Assembly: GCA_037903475.1 (NCBI GenBank)
Contig: JBAJFG010000315.1
Coordinates: forward strand, 62,001 to 126,000
DNA: 64,000 bases
Source of the DNA: Ancylostoma caninum
Lineage: Eukaryota > Nematoda > Chromadorea > Rhabditida > Ancylostomatidae
Direction: 5' to 3'
Under the pieces are notes generated by a model. The model worked only from the letters and a program-made list of their open reading frames with translations, ran no database searches and was not told where the DNA came from. Shown here one piece after another: positions 11,377 to 23,004 of the stretch; position 1 is the stretch's first letter, and each line of letters starts with the position of its first letter. The position numbers and the translations under genes are program-made.

Positions 11377-14199
11377 TTGTTGAATAGTCGTTCTGTGACT
11401 AACAAACTTTTGGAGCTCCACAACCTTCTTTCTCATTACAGGCCTGATATTACTTGTATCACAGAATCTTGGCTTCATGACAAAATCTCTGATTCGGAGG
11501 TTGTAGGAAACCTTCCTTATAGCATTTTTCGAACCGATAGGCATGGGAAAAAGGGTGGTGGAGTGTGTGCATTGATTTGTTGCTCATTGATTGTGGAGCT
11601 GATCCAGAGTAGCGCCTGCGGTCAGTCTGATCTTTTGGCTTTTGATCTTTACGAACCCTTAGCCTTTAGAAGAACCCGTTTGGTACTAGTTTATAGGCCT
11701 CCCGACTCGGACATCGCTTCCGATGATACACTTTTGGATCAACTCTCCATTTTGACTAGCTGTCCTCATGAATCCATAATTCTTGGAGACCTAAACCTTC
11801 CCATGCTTTGGAGCTCATCAGTTGGGGCATCTGCCTACACTAGAGGAAAGAACTTCACCAATTTTTTTGCTAAAGCTGGCTTCAAACAGTGGGTTGATCG
11901 ACCAACAAGAGGTGAGGCTATACTTGATGTGGTCCTCTCTAGCGGTTCAAACGTTAGTAGTGTGCAAATTTTGCCTCCATTTTCCCGATCTGATCACAAT
12001 CTTGTCAAATTCACTCTGAAATCTGCTATTCCACCGCCCTTGCTTTGTCCAATGCCAGTTTTTTCCGGGACAAATTTTGACAGAATCTCTCACGTACTGA
12101 GTACAGTTGATTGGCTATCGATCTTTGACCAGTATACGTGCCCATCTGATGTTTACTACAGATTTTGTCTGTTTATATATGACCTTCTTTCCAAGAACAC
12201 ACCTTTTACCTTCCCAAGATCATCGCTTTTCAAGTACCCGAGCCACATTGGCTCTCTACTTTTGCAAAAAGAGAGACTTTTTAATGCTTTAGATTTTACT
12301 CTTGAGTCACCATTGTACAAGAAAGTATGCAAGGACATTGGATTCCATATTAAACGTTTCTTAGCCAATTATGAACATCGACTTGCCCGCCGGAATAATT
12401 CAAAACGTTTGTACGCTTATATTGGGTCTAAAATGATGTACAGAACTTTCGGTGCCATAATGGACTCCAATGGGGATGTCATGACTACTGATTCAGATAA
12501 AGCAATAGCACTTGCAAAATTTTTTGCGAGCACTTTCGCTCACTCGAATGAATCCGCTATTCCCGAGCTTCCTTTTTTTATTCCACACTGCTTTAAACTA
12601 CCTTACGTCAGTCCATCAGACGTAAGATATTACCTTAAACGTCTTAAACCCTCCTTGACAGAATGTTTCGATGGATTACCTCAAATCTTATTCAAACGTT
12701 GTGCGGATTCTTTGTGTGTGCCCCTCGCTCACATTTTCAATATAAGTATCCTCTGCTGTGAGGTTCCAAATATTTGGAAAGAGGCACTTGTAACAGCTAT
12801 TCCAAAAAAGAGTAAGCCTTCGTCAGTTACTGAATTTCGACCCATAAGCATCTTACCTACGGCATGTAAGGTTCTTGAAAAAATCATAAGAGACAAGCTA
12901 TTGACTTGGTTGAAGCGTTTCCACGTCTTACCTATTGAGCAACATGGTTTCGTCGAGGGAGCTTCAACAGTTACACAACTGGTTGATTGCATGCATGACT
13001 GGATAAAGGCTGTTAGCTGCGGGCGGGGAGTTGACGTCATTTATTTTGATCTTTCCAAAGCATTTGACAGGATAAATCACAACAAATTACTACTGAAATT
13101 AGAAAGCATAGGTGTAAGGGGATCCTCGTTAGAATGGTTCAGATCTTACCTAGTAAACCGATCCTTTACTGTCAAGTTGAATAAGAACTATTCGGAAAAA
13201 CACAAATGCACCAGTGGTCTTCCGCAGGGAGGCGTTTTATCCCCTCTCTTGTTTGTCGTGTACACGGCGGAGTTGCCTCGAATACTTAAAACACATCCTG
13301 ATGTTCATGTTGTCATGTATGCAGACGATATTAAGGTTTATGGGATATACGATGACAAGACTAGGGGGTTGGTTAAAGCAGCCCTGCAGAAGTCCATTGA
13401 TAATATGACAAAGTGGGGAAAAGCATGGGATATAAGCGTAAATATTGCTAAAACGGCCGTTTTGCACATTGGAAAGGATGCTCCTACGGAATTCTCTCAT
13501 GGTGGCGTTGTTCTGAAGACTAAGACTGCAGTTACAGATTTAGGTGTTGTCATTCTGAACACTTTGAAACTAGACTCGCATATACAAACTGTGCACCGCC
13601 GCGCATTTGCTGCACTGTATATGATTTTTCGTAGCACCAGCGTTACCGACCCAAAAATTTTGGTAAAACTTTACAAGAGCTATGTGCGACCGCATCTCGA
13701 ATATGCATGCCAAGTTTGGAACCCGCATGTGAAAAAACATGTTGAAACGATCGAAAAAGTTCAAAAACAGTTCACCAAGATGCTGTTCTACCGTTCGTTT
13801 CCCAATCCTGAATATCCTCAGGCCTTGCCTAGCTATACGAACCGTTTAAGGATACTAAACTTGCAAACCCTATTGTATAGAAGAATCATTCATGATTTAG
13901 TGTTAGCCTTTAGAATCTACAAGGGAGAAACCAGACTAAAACCTTCAAAATATTGGGTTTTCAAGCCTTCCCATGACCGTTTAGGGGGGTTTTCCATTCA
14001 CTTCCACCACTTTAGTAAGAGTTCTCAAATGCATGCACAGAGAGATTTCTTCATCCGAACTGCTAGATGGTTCTACAAACTACCACGCAGCTTGATGGTC
14101 TGTAAGAATTCTTTTTCATTTAAGAAGTCTTTGAAGTGTTATAATCTTATGGAAACCATCCTAGGGAACGTTGGTCTTGGAAGCCCTGGATCTAGTTGA
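11377..14199 (+). CDS. CR1-type LINE ORF2: APE endonuclease and reverse transcriptase
   Basis: Uninterrupted frame of about 940 residues; it opens at 11320 with no ATG before the first conserved block, so the start is uncertain. Domain order: AP-endonuclease (LLNSRSVTNK; ITESWL with the catalytic Glu at about residue 29; ILGDLNLP; SDHNLVKF near residue 210), then an RT (FRPISILPTACKVLE; FDLSKAFDRINH motif A; GLPQGGVLSPLLF motif B; MYADDIKVYG motif C), then the CR1/Jockey-type tail (YKSYVRPHLEYACQVWNP). It would nick target DNA and prime cDNA from the LINE RNA. All catalytic signatures are present, so ORF2 looks potentially active although ORF1 just upstream is broken. Confidence 0.92.
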   Translation: MLNSRSVTNKLLELHNLLSHYRPDITCITESWLHDKISDSEVVGNLPYSIFRTDRHGKKGGGVCALICCSLIVELIQSSACGQSDLLAFDLYEPLAFRRTRLVLVYRPPDSDIASDDTLLDQLSILTSCPHESIILGDLNLPMLWSSSVGASAYTRGKNFTNFFAKAGFKQWVDRPTRGEAILDVVLSSGSNVSSVQILPPFSRSDHNLVKFTLKSAIPPPLLCPMPVFSGTNFDRISHVLSTVDWLSIFDQYTCPSDVYYRFCLFIYDLLSKNTPFTFPRSSLFKYPSHIGSLLLQKERLFNALDFTLESPLYKKVCKDIGFHIKRFLANYEHRLARRNNSKRLYAYIGSKMMYRTFGAIMDSNGDVMTTDSDKAIALAKFFASTFAHSNESAIPELPFFIPHCFKLPYVSPSDVRYYLKRLKPSLTECFDGLPQILFKRCADSLCVPLAHIFNISILCCEVPNIWKEALVTAIPKKSKPSSVTEFRPISILPTACKVLEKIIRDKLLTWLKRFHVLPIEQHGFVEGASTVTQLVDCMHDWIKAVSCGRGVDVIYFDLSKAFDRINHNKLLLKLESIGVRGSSLEWFRSYLVNRSFTVKLNKNYSEKHKCTSGLPQGGVLSPLLFVVYTAELPRILKTHPDVHVVMYADDIKVYGIYDDKTRGLVKAALQKSIDNMTKWGKAWDISVNIAKTAVLHIGKDAPTEFSHGGVVLKTKTAVTDLGVVILNTLKLDSHIQTVHRRAFAALYMIFRSTSVTDPKILVKLYKSYVRPHLEYACQVWNPHVKKHVETIEKVQKQFTKMLFYRSFPNPEYPQALPSYTNRLRILNLQTLLYRRIIHDLVLAFRIYKGETRLKPSKYWVFKPSHDRLGGFSIHFHHFSKSSQMHAQRDFFIRTARWFYKLPRSLMVCKNSFSFKKSLKCYNLMETILGNVGLGSPGSS

Positions 14200-14888
14200 G
14201 GTGCTTGCTTTGGTTATTCGATCCGTACCTAATACTCTTGTATTTTGTTACTCCATGTGTTTGTTGGTAAACTAACCCATTACTGGATCGGTTACTAACT
14301 CTCATATATATATATATTGGTTTTTTGTTGGTTTCCCCTGTACCCTTCCAAAATAGCCAGTAAGCACACTCAAATTAGAAAATTAATCGTTATTCAATTA
14401 GCCTCATGGTATCTACCCGCCAGTGCCAACCACCAACGCTCAAGGCCGCTGTTTTACCTGGTTGTCAGTACACTGTAAACATTGTCGTTAAGGAAAACCG
14501 TAGTCAGGCTAACCAGGGATGCATTGCTAGGGAGGAGAATACCTAGTTTCCGAAAATGCACCCTTGGGCTACTCGCGACAGACCGAGTGAGTGGAGGCAT
14601 CTCTCCATTGCTTCGGCCTGGCATAAACGGTCTATGCCTTTTCGCTTATTCCTGAATGTGTGCTGTCGAACTTAAACTTGCCACTTTCAACAACTTGGTG
14701 CGGACACTGCCTCGGTGATATACAATCAAGCAGACATTTCGACTTAACGTAATAGATGGCGTGCTGTTGATTAAAAGGGATGGTACAGGGAGTGCTGCAT
14801 TAACTTCGTTTTGTTTTGCGTTGTACGTTTTTTTTTCTTTTTCATCGGCGCACCTTTGAGTGCATTAAAATAAATAAATAAATTACAT
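14200..14888 (+). mobile_element. CR1 LINE 3' UTR and (AAAT)n tail
   Basis: About 680 bp after the ORF2 stop, containing a short (AT)n run near 14304-14319 and ending in ATTAAAATAAATAAATAAAT (about 14865-14884), a short tandem tail typical of a LINE 3' end. The exact end is inferred; no matching target duplication was found. Confidence 0.55.
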
Positions 14889-15250
14889 AATGCTCCACGG
14901 GAGGAAGTCTCGGTCCATGAAACTGACAGATGGGTGTTTAGAAAGAGCATAGGTTGGCTGCCAACAACAAGGAAAAGATTGACGAATTTATTGCACTGAT
15001 TGATAAACCTATTCTACTGACCTCTGAAATGAGAGCGTCTTTCCACCACCTCACACTTAGATGTTACTGGACTCCGTTAGAAGATGTCATCAGATCTAGT
15101 ACGATGAAATCCAATGAAAATTAGAATCAAAAGGTTCTGTGCCCGATATGACTGCTGATCATATCTTATCCAGAACTCTGGAGACTACGAAGTGATGAAT
15201 AAGGAAAACGCCGTTTTCAGTTCTCCATATTTGGTTGATTTTTTTTCTTG
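14889..15250. other. Spacer between LINE and GC-rich element
   Basis: No recognisable gene or repeat. Confidence 0.3.
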
Positions 15251-17144
15251 TGAGATGAAGGGTGAGTGAACTTGGGTACCCGCAGCCGGCAGCGGCTGGT
15301 ACTTTAATGCCAGCTCGCGCGCTCCAAGGCAATTGCCAGCGCCGCGGCTGACCTGTACTGCGCATAGCATAGCAGCGCCCAAATCGTCGCGACCCCGCCC
15401 ATCCCGCCGCGCGCGTACGCAAACATGGAAGGGGCCCACAAAACAGGCGAAATGAGTTAAAGAAGATATCGTAAAGTAATTCTGATGAAGTGCCGCAGAA
15501 GAAATCGGCTTTTACTTGAGTTATGGGTTTTACATGGTGATCATGATAGTTAACTGATTTTGTACGTAGAAGCTTTTGAGCTTTTGAAAGCGTAATGATT
15601 CCAGAAATACCAGTGCGTCAATACTGTTCACTTTAGGAAGAGCTGCCATGGACGTCAAAAATTCTTGAAATCTGCACAACAATTTGAACCTTTTTTGGAT
15701 TTTTTGGACCCCCTCTGAATTGTCATGCTTATCTCGCGTGCAGTTTGCTTTTGTGTTTCGTCAGTATTGCTCGTACCCTTCATGTATATGCGCATTCTCT
15801 TAATTATTATACTTATTCTAATACCAGATTGCATACATTGTCAGTTCGCCGAAAAAAAAAGAGTAATGGAAATGAATCTTGTGTGTGATCCAGAAATTTA
15901 TGTATTGCAATTCTTTTGATCCTTTTCGTTGTGTTTCCCTCCAGAACTTGAGCGTTCAAAATTCTTAACAACTAGCCCTTAAGCGTGTGTGATATTATTC
16001 GAATCGACTACTACTCCACGCCAGATGAGGTGTAAGAAATGTCTCACAGATATGTACTGTGCCTGCAGGCGTACCTCATGGATACAATGCCATTAGATCG
16101 CCGCACTATAACTGTTTTGGTAATATTGATTTCATGGAACCAAGAATGCAGTAGTCGAATGGGCTGCAATTCCAAGGCGAAAAACATGTGAAACGTATTG
16201 GTGTTAGTTCAAAATATTCATTTTCCATTGATAAAATAAGGAGTAGACTCTGTTTTTTTTTTCGTTTTGCTCAGAAACCAATTTCAATTCAGTGATTTAA
16301 TTCAGTTATATTCTTAAGAAAAGGTAACTACAGCAATAGTAGTGGAAATAACGTCTCCTTTATAGGTTTAAAAAATTCAAAGGATCAGAAGCCGTTGGCA
16401 AACTCTAAAGCGTCGCAAGAAAGTTGACTTTAGTCTGCATCGAAATCTTCCTAATTATGGTTTTGATGAAAGTAGAGTACTAGGCAGTTCAGCAACCTTT
16501 GAGAAGGCAGATTTATTTTCAGAGAAAAAACATCATTCCTCTGCGCGTCAATGCTTTCAAAATTCCTCGTGAAAACAGTTCAAAATAGTGTTGTCCTTCA
16601 GAGTCCCTTTATTTCATCCTTTACAGATACAAGTTCTTCGCCAAGTAGCTTCAGGAAAGGAATTACCCACTCTGTATGTACCTTAACTGTGAAAGAAGAC
16701 GTGGTCATTTAAAGAAGATTACGAATGATGGCGTTACGATGTATGAGGTTGGACGCAGGTTCACAACTAGACGGGGTAAGAATGGAGATAGAACGAATAA
16801 ACAATGAAAGAAAGGAATGGAAAATGTGTTGTTTACTGATAATATCTCTATGAAAGCCTATTTACTTGTCATATCTGACCAATAACAATATTATCAGCGC
16901 TAATTTCCATTAATCACAAGAGTTTCCGCTTCACGGATCTCTTAGATGCCATTCACACTTCTTCATCGCAACGCGAATGCCGTGCGCGGTTGTTGGTTGG
17001 GTTGCGGCGGTGGGCGGGGTTAAGAAACTACAGCGCGAGCCGGTGGTAATTTACAGTCGCTTTAGCAGCGAGCGCTCGAGCTGGCAGTAATTGACAGTCG
17101 CCAGCGGCTGCGGGTACCCAAGTTCCTCCTCCCTGAGATGAAGG
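15251..17144. mobile_element. Non-autonomous Mutator-like element, 1.87 kb, with 11-bp direct repeats
   Basis: TGAGATGAAGG occurs as a direct repeat at 15251-15261 and 17134-17144. Just inside, the ends are inverted: GAACTTGGGTACCCGCAGCCG near 15269-15289 and its complement near 17104-17124. Looser inverted similarity continues through GC-rich arms (about 15262-15420 and 16990-17133; both include CCAGCTCG-like blocks and an ACCCCGCCCA motif). The interior (15440-16980) is AT-rich with no transposase. Long inverted ends plus 9-11-bp duplications are the hallmark of Mutator-like or fold-back elements; that class call is inference. Confidence 0.6.
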
Positions 17145-17319
17145 AGAGCTAGGAAAATTGGCAAAAATAAGGGAATTTTCCTAGAGGACACGAATGCTAC
17201 GTGACCGTTTCCCAACAAAATTATCAAAGTTTGAGCCAGAGTTCGGAGACAAATTTTAGCTCGTCGTTGTCGTGCAAGAAATGGACTCTGCGTTTCTCAC
17301 CGGACAGCCGGCAAATTCC

Positions 17320-18265
17320 CAGACAAACTCTCGGAACTTCCTAAGAGCCATCTAGGGACCTACCACAGATTACCCGACGATAGCTCCTGAGAAGTTCCGA
17401 ACAGGAATGCGGGACTTCCGAGATTGAACAACATGCAATTCGTTCATTATGGAATCCAACATAACTCTAGTAATAAGGGGAAATCGACCGACATCGAGCG
17501 ATGAGCACCTCCACGCGTCACGAAATCAAAAATGTAGGGTTTCGAACCCAGCAGAACTGCCTCCCCGCGTAGCACTAGTTATTCTACTAATGTTCCCATT
17601 TATAGTGGGGCGTCTCGAGCAGGTGTGTTTCTGACTGTGCAACGTACCTACGTCAGGTCTCAACCTCAATGACAACCTGGAAAAATTCTTTTTTGGTGAA
17701 ACCTGTCGAATTAACATTAACGTACCTATGGGAATAATCCCAGGGGTACGTTAACGTGACACGAGCTTTACAAAAAATTTCAATATTAGGTTATTCTGAA
17801 GTAGACTCTGAAGGAGAACTACCGAAAAAATTTCATAGTTCACTGCGACTTCTTATACGGCTAGCCAAAGTCAAGTATGGACATATCACTGTCACTGTAA
17901 AATTGGATGAAAACATCGCATTTCATACATCAGTGTCTTAAATCACTTTATTTGTCTCGAAGCTCTGCGGAAGTTTCAAAGCAGTCCATGTCGTGTTTTC
18001 CTCTCGGAAGTTTCGCGGAGCTTCCAAACAACGTCATGGCTCCGTGGATGTTCCGAAAGTTGTGCTCGTCGTGCGCCTCCAATAGTAAATCAAGCTCCAC
18101 GGAACTTCCGAAAAGTATCAAGCTCCGCAATTTCCGAAATTACTTCTCTCTACGTCCCCATCTGGAAAGTCCGCGGAACTTCCGCTAAAATCTATGGGTG
18201 ACGCCACACTTTCGCGGAAGTTTAAAAGATCAGGCAAGCTCCGCTGAAGTTCCGAAAGTTGGTTT
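17320..18265. repeat. Cluster of CGGAACTTCCG-like motifs
   Basis: At least ten variants of a partly palindromic motif, roughly AAGCTCCGCGGAACTTCCG, on both strands. Examples are near 17331, 17391, 17414, 17961, 18005, 18050, 18098, 18122, 18170, 18212 and 18240. Spacing is irregular, so this is not a simple tandem array. No gene overlaps it convincingly. Confidence 0.6.
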
Positions 18266-19720
18266 AGGTGCCCAAGATCCTTAATACCCTCATACAGAAT
18301 AAAACTTGGAGAAAATCATTCCATAAAGAATATTAGAAATAGCAAGAAAAATGCTGCGAAAAGTGAGCATTTGCGTCTCTCCAACCGCGAAGCTTCAGCA
18401 CTAGAGCATACACGTGGAATGAATAGTGAAGTCCTTGCCAAATACAATGAATGCGTAAAGTCTATATTTCCCGTTGTGCTAAAGGAAAATTCCCGAGATT
18501 CAGAAAATTGAGGACGCGTAGCTGGACATTTTCAATTATTTCATGCATCTTAGCTGCAACGAACACCTATAATACAGCATGGAAGCGCTGGCTTGGCTGT
18601 ACCAGGATATTACCATACCTCCGTGTTATTCTACATCCCAGTAGAATTCACTCTGATGAGAATAGGACGTATTCGGAAAAGCGGTCTCCAGGTAACATAT
18701 CCCGAAGACAGTTTAGCTTTTGTCTAGTACTTTCATGGCAGCACCTGTATCTTCGAGAACAGGTGTATTCTATATGTTAAGAAATAAGTGATGGAGAAAA
18801 GGGTAGTCCATAGAAGGGGGAGGGGATGGGGTGACACTTGCGGAAGTGTCTCGCGGCCATCCAGCCGATGGTTCGACAACTAGGGCTCTTATATAGCTTT
18901 CAGAACACTGAGCGCATCGAACGTAGAAGTTCTCGTGGATATTGTCCTCAATTCACCTGGACCACCAAGAATAAAAAAATATATAGACCACCTTGTGCTA
19001 TCCTCCGAGCCTCCAATGAGAAACCTCCAGCAGTTTTGATGAACAGGGGAAGGTTTGCGAGCATCTCATGTGATAGATGGACCCTGGTGAGGTCTCCGTG
19101 CTCCTTTCAAAGTTTTTCTTTGCATTTTCCCATATATACTTGATGAAGAAGCTTTCTACTCTACCGTCCACTTACTGCTACTGCGTTGTGTAGTAAATGA
19201 AGAAAGCAAATGAAGCGTAAATTTAACAAAAGAACATATTTCGCAACACAGCTTGAAAATGAAGCGAACAACAGTTACAATGAGCGAATAGCAGGGATAA
19301 ATAAATCCACAGCAAGAGCTGTTCCAGAAACACAAGGTAAGTTTAAGAAAACTACAAGAAGCTCACGGAAAGCCCATTTCATTGTATTGACCAGTGGACG
19401 CTATTGACTTGACGACTGGACCCATCGGTCGTCCCCTGGCTAATTACCAAGCAATCCAACGTCCCGACAACGCGCGCGACCTCACAAACTACCACAAAAA
19501 AGGGGAGAAAAACTAGAACTCTTAGGAAGTTTCGAATTTCTTTCAAGAACATCTTCACCGCAAATCTTTTCACTTTCGGTTCGTCAGGCACTGGAGGAAA
19601 AATATGCTCCGACACCATAACATAGTGAATTGTTACAAGCTCCAAAAAACACTGTATAGTCATGGTCATCCTGATTCAGTGTTGTTACTTTGCGGACATA
19701 TCACTTTATCATCACGCATC
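18266..19720. other. Unrecognised AT-rich DNA
   Basis: Only short frames are open; no domain, splice-supported exon or repeat family recognised. Confidence 0.3.
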
Positions 19721-19723
19721 ACC

Positions 19724-19876
19724 AGCGCGAGCTGATGCAAAGACAGGAGCGTAGCGGTGTAAGCCTGGGATGGTTTCATTCAACAGTGCGTGGAACTGTT
19801 AGCGGCCTGGAATGGTTTCATTCAGTGCATTATCGGGCAGCAGAGCTACGCAACCGCTCTTGCACCAGCTCGCGCT
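19724..19876. mobile_element. Small MITE-like inverted-repeat element, 153 bp
   Basis: AGCGCGAGCTGATGCAA at 19724-19740 pairs with TTGCACCAGCTCGCGCT at 19860-19876 (one mismatch). The interior has two similar blocks containing TGGTTTCATTCA (19771 and 19811 areas). No target duplication is evident. Confidence 0.5.
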
Positions 19877-19879
19877 AGG

Positions 19880-22800
19880 GAAGCGTGAAGACATAGTGAT
19901 AAGGCCCTAAAGAAAATTGCATTGAATCATAATGACCGAGAGTATGCATATGTCGCCAAACCGCTCTTGGCTAGCCATTCCGCTGATACAGAAATTGTTG
20001 AAATATTGAGTTAGCTTGTATTGCTTTCGAGAACTACTCCTTTTGAGTACCAATCTCTGTTTTGGAGATAGTACTTCAACATAATTTCGGCCTATCGAAT
20101 GCATACTCTATAATTTTATGATACCACACCCTATACTTAGGACGGAATAAAAATCGAATAACTCAATTCATGTAATTATTTATCCAGGACTAGATCGGGA
20201 GAACTAAAATGTTTAAAAAAAAATGAGGGACGTAGATGCCTTCTCACCATTCCTGAAGGATTGTACCGCCTTCCTCCTCTCCCTCTTCCACTGTTAGCAA
20301 TACAACATACTATTCATCGGAAGACTTCAGCTTCGTGCAGAAGCGCGATTTTCCAATCATCGAAACCTCTACACAACTAACGAAACTCCTTCACTCTCCA
20401 CAGTGCATATGCAACTACAACTACCAGTAACATAAACCTTGTTCCACATGTATACTTGGACTACGAATTTACCTTTATGCTTCTTTAATATGCGCCAGAA
20501 AAGTGGTGCACTACAGACAACCAGAACATTTTCCACGGAATGAAAGTAACAAGTGAAGGAAGAGAAAAAAAAAAACGAATAGATGAAGGTAATCTATGCG
20601 TAGTTATCAATGAGCACTTAATGAGGAGGAAATAGTATTGGCCTGTAGTAAGTAACAGCATGAGTTGCTCAACCGCGCCAATGGTGGCGCCCGTTTGGAT
20701 TCCCTACTGTCATTTACACAAAATAGCTCATAATCACAACCACATCATATTACTTTTCACATTCGAACAAGTCAAATAAAGGGGAAGGCAGCTGGATGGA
20801 GAATGCAGTGGAAAAAAAAGAAACGAAACAAAATAAAGAAGAATGCCTCTATGAGTAGGACGTGTTGGAACGATCTCTCCTTTGGAATATCTATTTACTC
20901 ACCAGACTTGACTTAATGAATTTTCGACTGCAGATTTTACACGGAAACGTGGGTTCATCTCTGACGGCCTCTAAATAGCTCGAATCATAGTGGACAGAAA
21001 AGATTTCAATTCTGGAATAAAGAACTTCGAAACACTATAGCCAGCAAATGCTTGCGTGGATCTAGATTCACTGAGCAAAATGATGCGGAATAAACCACGA
21101 CTAACCTTTCTCCGCCATCACAAATCGGAATTGAAGAGAGCGCTTTGTTGCCGTAAACTACCCGTTTCCACAGGCAACAACAACGTCATATCTCCGCTAC
21201 TGCACTGCTTCCGTTGCTAGGAGTCTAGTATTACCAGCTAGCTACGCCTTTCGCAATGGTGCTGGTCGTTCGTTAGTATTCCTAATCACTTATCAAATCT
21301 GTTAAAGCTACAATCTCTAACTCAACCGCAATCTAACGAGCTCACAAGCTGGAATTACCGTGGAGGTATTAGTTCCACTCCCTGCACGTTTACCACTACG
21401 TGAGGACAAATGCAGATGTTTCTATGTTAATTGATCCAATGAAATTACTTTTGATCACTTCATCGAACAATGAGATTACGATTCCCTACTTTACTGTTCA
21501 GTCTCTACCAAAGAAATTGAGCCATCTAAAATGGAAAGATATCCTGATATCGTTAAGTGAGCATCAGAAGAGGAGAGCCAAGGCGAGATTCAGCGAACAA
21601 CCAAAAAGGAAAAGAAGAATAAACAAAAGAATGGGATGAACAATGCCCCTTGGAGCGCGGCAAGAAAAAAAGTGGATGTGACGAAAAAAAAAGACGAAAG
21701 GCTCAGTTCTCTTTGTCGGAGCCTTCTTCTGCGATGCATCTTTCTGGCTCCTCCGCCACCGTGATCATAGGATTCTTCTGGGAAACAGTGGTTTTCTCTG
21801 CATTCACTCTGAATCAAGAAATTTCTTCAAGTTATTTAGGAGATAGCACCCCTGAAACTCATAGAATAACACTTACTGTGAGGGCAAGTTGGCACTAGCA
21901 CTAATCGACAGTAAGCTTGCATCTGTTGTTTCTAAAAAAATAATGGTCGAAAACTATGAAGACAAATAAACAGTTGGTTCACAGCTGTCCACGTCAAAAC
22001 GTATGGCATCTGTCCGATTGGTGGACTATACTATGATAATTCCTAATGAACTACGCAGCTAACCGTAGTTACTACGGACCAGATTGTAAAAAAAATGAAA
22101 TCAATAAAAATAACGAGAACTCTCTCCAGAACCTCCATACATACAGTGAGCATCAATGGAGGTGCGTTTTTTGTGGGCTCGGGAAGCACGCGGCGCGACC
22201 GCGCCGCTCGCGCTGGAACCGTCGTAGTGCTGGCAAACTATAGGGTTTTCTTGCTAGTTTGTTATTTTTCTTGCTAGGTGACCTCAAATAGGATGAAGAA
22301 TATCAGCAAATGCCTATGATTAGTTATCACGATGGCGACTCCAGCGCGAGTGGGTGGTGCGGTTGCCCCTCGTGCTTCTCGACTCTGCAAGAAAAGCTCT
22401 TTCATCGATACTCACTGCACATGATAATGAACCAATCAAATGAAATGAGTTTCGCATGTACCGCTTCACTATTTGAGAAGATGGATTCTTTCATAGCATA
22501 ATTTCTCGGTCCAAAATTACAAGATTTGCTAAATATGACCCTTCAGTCATGTATAAATACTCAGAAGGAAAATTATGATATACTCACTCTTAATTGACAG
22601 CCAAAGAGGATTAAACATTGAACTACATCATTTTTCTTAGCGAAATAACCATGAAGTATGTATGGTGCGCTTAGCAGGACTATACAACATACCATTTGCT
22701 GCAGAGCGATGACTGCGGAACGAAAACGGAATTGCGAGACGCGCAAAGGAACTGCCCACGTGGCTCACTGTTCGTCTCAGTCCCAGAGCCGATCGAAATC

Positions 22801-22995
22801 CAAAGGTAGAAGAAGCAGTAGAGGGCGACATTGAAGACTCACTCATCCTCACTTCCGAGTTTTCAGGAGCATCGTGCTCCTTAGAGAGGGCTCTGGAGTG
22901 TTTGAACTGTAGATAAGGAAACTTTGGCGGGAAGTACGATTACTTGAGAGTAAACAGCGGGAACGACGCATACGAGCAAACCAGAATAAAGTGAA
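19880..22995. other. Long stretch without a convincing gene
   Basis: AT-rich with scattered GC-rich patches (for example 22190-22230, CGCGGCGCGACCGCGCCG). Open frames are short and lack recognisable domains. It may hold introns or the end of the minus-strand gene whose exons start at 23005. Confidence 0.3.
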
Positions 22996-23004
22996 ACCAC
23001 CTAC

